NCBI GenBank assembly: GCA_036514635.1 | Contig: DATBWU010000242.1 | Coordinates: 1 to 5,677 of the forward strand | Origin: DASSFZ01 sp036514635 | GTDB lineage: Bacteria > Chloroflexota > Anaerolineae > Fen-1058 | Reading direction: 5' to 3' | Length of the DNA: 5,677 nucleotides | Shown here: positions 4,275 through 5,677 of the stretch, piece after piece | Layout of the letters: every line of letters starts with the position of its first letter | How positions within the stretch are numbered: the stretch's first letter is position 1 | Notes under the pieces: model-generated | Seen by the model: the letters and a program-made list of their open reading frames with translations, nothing else | What the model was told of the DNA's origin: nothing | The model's database searches: none | Program-made: the position numbers and the translations under genes

Positions 4275-4578
4275 CAAACTCGGATACATCATCAGGTCGG
4301 CAATCGCCAACCCGGGAAAGGACAAACCGCTACGGAACGGTCTGCACCTGGCCTACAAGCACGAGAACGACGAAAGCACTCTGGCCGTGTGGCGCATCGG
4401 TGTCTACCCCAGCCCAAGCGAGATCGCTACCGTCCAGCGAACCTTGCGCGACCTGGGGTACACACACCTACACGCCGAGATGCGCTCGGTGCAGCAGAGC
4501 GGACACGCACTGAGCCAGGTCGCGCACGCCTACCACATCACCTGGCCGGACGAGAAAGAGCAGAGTCTAACCACTTGA
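4267..4578 (+). CDS. Hypothetical protein, coupled to initiator-like gene
   Basis: This 103-residue protein belongs to no family I recognise. The ATG at 4267 lies inside the end of the preceding gene (8-nt overlap), with GGAGG at 4256-4260, 6 nt upstream, so translation is probably coupled. The protein looks soluble with mixed alpha/beta character: a strand-like LAVWRIGVYPS (about 39-49), a helix (about 51-64) and a C-terminal part containing YHITWPDEKEQ. In lambda-like modules the gene after the initiator encodes a helicase loader, but this protein is much too short and lacks a Walker motif, so I do not call it that. It is followed by a strong hairpin (4583-4620). Confidence 0.75.
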   Translation: MTDKLGYIIRSAIANPGKDKPLRNGLHLAYKHENDESTLAVWRIGVYPSPSEIATVQRTLRDLGYTHLHAEMRSVQQSGHALSQVAHAYHITWPDEKEQSLTT

Positions 4579-4582
4579 CACG

Positions 4583-4620
4583 CTCGCCGGTCAGGGGTTC
4601 GCGTGCCTCTGGCCGGCGAG
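4583..4620 (+). terminator. 15-bp hairpin between genes
   Basis: Bases 4583-4597 pair with 4606-4620 over 15 positions, including two G-T pairs, around an 8-nt loop. It begins 4 nt after the stop of 4267-4578 and ends 17 nt before the ATG at 4638. No T run follows. It could be a terminator or processing signal, or could reduce translation of the next gene, which has only a weak ribosome-binding site. Confidence 0.5.
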
Positions 4621-4637
4621 ACGAAACGAGAAACGCA

Positions 4638-4885
4638 ATGCAACGTATATACGGATACTGCCAAATCTGCAGCCGCATCGTGCGCCTGAGGCGAAGACAG
4701 GGGGGGGTGTGCTCGCCCAACACCTGACCAGGCCCGGGCGCGACGGAATTCGGGCCTGGTGCGAGAACAGCGGGAAAAGACCACAGAAAACCATCATTCA
4801 ACTGTCCCTGCTCGAACCGCCTCCTCGGCCGGCCAAAAATTGGCCCGGTAAGGCGTCAAGAAGGCGTCAAGTTTTAGAGCCATGA
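4638..4885 (+). CDS. Small C-C-H-C zinc-finger gene with a frameshift
   Basis: As read, the frame from ATG 4638 gives only 29 residues and stops at 4725-4727. A run of eight G (4700-4707) precedes that stop. Reading on in the -1 frame (as if the run had nine G) gives an 82-residue protein ending at TGA 4883-4885, which overlaps the next ATG (4882) as ATGA. The joined protein has C8 and C11 (YCQIC), H29 (AQHL) and C42 (WCENSGKRP), the pattern of small zinc-finger proteins of phages and actinobacteria with an H...C.GSG-type ending, here CENSG. Neither half alone has the full set. The C-terminal 35 residues are basic and Pro-rich. The ribosome-binding site is weak. Causes could be a homopolymer error in the sequence, a real mutation, or slippage on the G run. 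A 10-bp hairpin follows at 4727-4760. Confidence 0.65.
4700..4707 (+). other. Run of eight G at the frame change
   Basis: The tract is uninterrupted and follows a C-A dinucleotide. It allows -1 or +1 slipping of a polymerase or ribosome and is also prone to read error. It coincides with the point where the zinc-finger frame changes. Confidence 0.8.
4727..4760 (+). promoter_or_regulatory. 10-bp hairpin just after the G run
   Basis: ACCAGGCCCG (4727-4736) and CGGGCCTGGT (4751-4760) form a perfect stem around a 14-nt loop. It begins at the last base of the zero-frame stop and 19 nt after the G run. It could stimulate frameshifting or end transcription, though the spacing is longer than the 5-9 nt usual for -1 frameshift sites. 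Confidence 0.4.
4831..4845. promoter_or_regulatory. Palindrome GGCCAA-AAA-TTGGCC
   Basis: This is a perfect 6+6 bp inverted repeat with a 3-bp centre, about 40 bp before the HTH/zinc-finger gene. It could be an operator for that protein, but it lies within the presumed zinc-finger coding frame and no promoter is seen beside it. Confidence 0.35.
4850..4871. repeat. Tandem direct repeat AAGGCGTCAAG x2
   Basis: Two exact 11-bp copies lie head to tail at 4850-4860 and 4861-4871, ending 10 bp before the start of the HTH/zinc-finger gene. Eleven is close to one helical turn and is not a multiple of three, so the repeat is not a repeat at the protein level. This suggests a binding site; a recent slip duplication is the alternative. 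Confidence 0.55.
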
Positions 4886-5355
4886 CAGAACACGGGCAAA
4901 GTGTCAGGCCGCCGCAGAAACTCACGCCCCAGGCCCTCTCGGCGATTCGGCGCGAACTCGGAGAATCCAAGGCGCGCTTCGGATTCACGCTCAAGCGCAT
5001 CATCAGCCCCCGCGCACTGCGTGGATTCTCGAGGCAATACATCCACCGGCTCGAGGCGGGCGACCCGAAGACGCCGATTACTCCGGCCATCGCCCGCGCC
5101 GCGCTCGTGTTGGCCGCGATGCTCGACGGCCAGGACGAGGTACAGGCGCGAGCGCGCAAGGTGGAAGTGCTCGCGGTGAACGACATCGAGGGCGCGGTGG
5201 TGCTTGGGGAGAAGAAGTCATGTGCGCTGGCCGGCTGTCGAGTGTGGTTCGTCGGGCATCCGCAGCAGCGATACCACGCTCTAACTTGCAAGCGAGAGGC
5301 CGCGCGCCGGCGGCGAGTTGCGGAGAGGCAAAATGGACGACCAAATCGCAGTTGA
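4882..5355 (+). CDS. HTH protein with C-terminal zinc finger
   Basis: This 157-residue protein probably binds DNA. Residues about 14-81 resemble an Xre-type helix-turn-helix region; GFSRQYIHRLEAG (48-60) matches the recognition-helix pattern of such proteins, with an unusual insert after the first helix. Residues about 85-112 form a linker. The C-terminal part has C114, C119, H132 and C136 followed by AARRRR, like zinc fingers of the C-x(2-4)-C...RYC...C-R-x-A-A-R-R-R kind, with His in place of one Cys. The ATG overlaps the TGA of the preceding zinc-finger frame (ATGA); the local ribosome-binding site is weak, so coupling is likely. The next gene begins inside its end (23-nt overlap). It may be a regulator of this operon or a replication accessory protein. 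Direct repeats lie immediately upstream. Confidence 0.75.
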   Translation: MTEHGQSVRPPQKLTPQALSAIRRELGESKARFGFTLKRIISPRALRGFSRQYIHRLEAGDPKTPITPAIARAALVLAAMLDGQDEVQARARKVEVLAVNDIEGAVVLGEKKSCALAGCRVWFVGHPQQRYHALTCKREAARRRRVAERQNGRPNRS

Positions 5356-5530
5356 GCCGTGTCAGACGTGGTACATCGCGCGGTGGCGAGACTTGAAAGC
5401 CACCGGCAGCACGGAGACGGAAGCGATCGCGCATCTGCTGCTGTCGCTCCGCGACGACGTACGTGTGGTCGCACTACAGGTCGAGCCGCTGGCGAGCGGT
5501 GGGCACTCCCATCGGCAGAAAGGAGGATGA
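5333..5530 (+). CDS. Small HicB-like protein
   Basis: This 65-residue protein begins at ATG 5333, inside the end of the preceding gene, with GGAGAGG (5322-5328) just upstream. The segment WYIARWRDLKATGSTETEAI (residues 14-33) followed by AHLLLSLRD resembles the strand-turn-helix part of HicB-type antitoxins (a truncated RNase H-like fold), where a strand is followed by G-x-T-x-x-E-A and a helix. I see no HicA-like toxin or DNA-binding tail, so an antitoxin role is not supported; similar short proteins occur alone in phages. The C terminus is polar with His, Arg and Lys. The stop lies 9 nt before the next start. Confidence 0.65.
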   Translation: MDDQIAVEPCQTWYIARWRDLKATGSTETEAIAHLLLSLRDDVRVVALQVEPLASGGHSHRQKGG

Positions 5531-5539
5531 GAGGAGCAC

Positions 5540-5677
5540 ATGATCGCTTTTGCCTTCGGGGCCGTTGGCCGTCTGCTGGTCGCGCTCGTCGAACTCGCTG
5601 CCGCCGTCGTTGGCCTGGCCGCAACGGTCGCAGCCGAGATCGCGCGCATCGCAACCGCCATGCTCCACGCGCTCGCA
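5540..5677 (+). CDS. Hydrophobic protein, 3' end beyond the window
   Basis: Forty-six codons are open to the edge of the window from ATG 5540. AGGAG (5532-5536) lies 3 nt upstream, close but usable; another GGAGG lies at 5522-5526. The visible part is Ala/Val/Leu-rich and almost free of charge from residue 2 to about 31 apart from R11 and E19, consistent with a membrane segment or a long amphipathic helix. The Met-Ile-Ala start lacks the basic residues of a typical signal peptide. It is the last gene of the coupled rightward set. No family can be assigned. Confidence 0.55.
   Translation, partial: MIAFAFGAVGRLLVALVELAAAVVGLAATVAAEIARIATAMLHALA

Noticed and set aside
4575..4603. Promoter from TTGACA at 4575-4580
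   Set aside because: The hexamer overlaps a stop codon and the -10 position falls in a GC-rich hairpin with no TATAAT-like sequence.
4794..5654. Long leftward open frame of 286 codons
   Set aside because: It is antisense to three well-supported overlapping genes (4882-5530), is Arg/Ser/Ala-rich without any domain, and has no ribosome-binding site; it arises from GC-rich codon use.

Overview
This window is GC-rich (roughly 60% judged by eye) and reads as part of a temperate phage or a related integrative element. It carries a complete tyrosine recombinase, an excisionase-like winged-helix protein, an attachment site made from the 3' half of a tRNA gene, an early-type gene run with an initiator-like DNA-binding protein, and several very small zinc-binding or DNA-binding proteins with overlapping starts and stops. 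The promoters are consensus sigma70-type, the ribosome-binding sites are AGGAGG-like, starts include TTG and GTG, and strong hairpins mostly lack U tracts. That fits a GC-rich bacterial host such as an actinobacterium, but nothing here fixes the host.

Left part (1-1420). A hairpin at the left edge is followed by a near-perfect promoter whose -10 lies in an 8+8 bp inverted repeat. It drives two rightward genes of unknown function (137-484, zinc ribbon; 497-916). A hairpin at 974-1003 closes this unit. About 330 bp (917-1248) hold no convincing gene. A leftward gene (1249-1419) encodes a 56-residue membrane protein.

Integration module (1420-2710). A consensus promoter drives a rightward excisionase-like gene (1491-1691). 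It faces a leftward integrase gene (1828-2697). Between them lies the 3' half of a CAT-anticodon tRNA (about 1793-1834), and the integrase stop codon lies inside the anticodon-loop sequence. Because xis and int lie on opposite sides of this core, the sequence looks like attP (unintegrated or circular form) rather than an end of an integrated element; this is an inference.

Right part (2710-5677). A rightward cluster begins after a hairpin-rich 350-bp region. It contains a DUF6166-like gene (3050-3409), a structured leader of about 190 nt, an initiator-like winged-helix gene (3600-4274), a coupled small gene (4267-4578), a small zinc-finger gene apparently split by a frameshift at a run of eight G (4638-4885), an HTH/zinc-finger protein (4882-5355), a HicB-like small protein (5333-5530) and the start of a hydrophobic protein (5540-end).

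The three strongest observations are as follows. (1) Two exact 22-bp repeats, each holding a 17-bp palindrome, lie 101 bp apart inside the initiator-like gene in different reading frames. They bracket a second 15-bp inverted repeat around an AT-richer core, an arrangement like an origin inside an initiator gene. (2) A one-base frame correction at the G run joins two reading frames into an 82-residue C-C-H-C zinc-finger protein whose stop overlaps the next start as ATGA. (3) Two mutually exclusive hairpins lie upstream of the initiator-like gene, one of which covers its ribosome-binding site.
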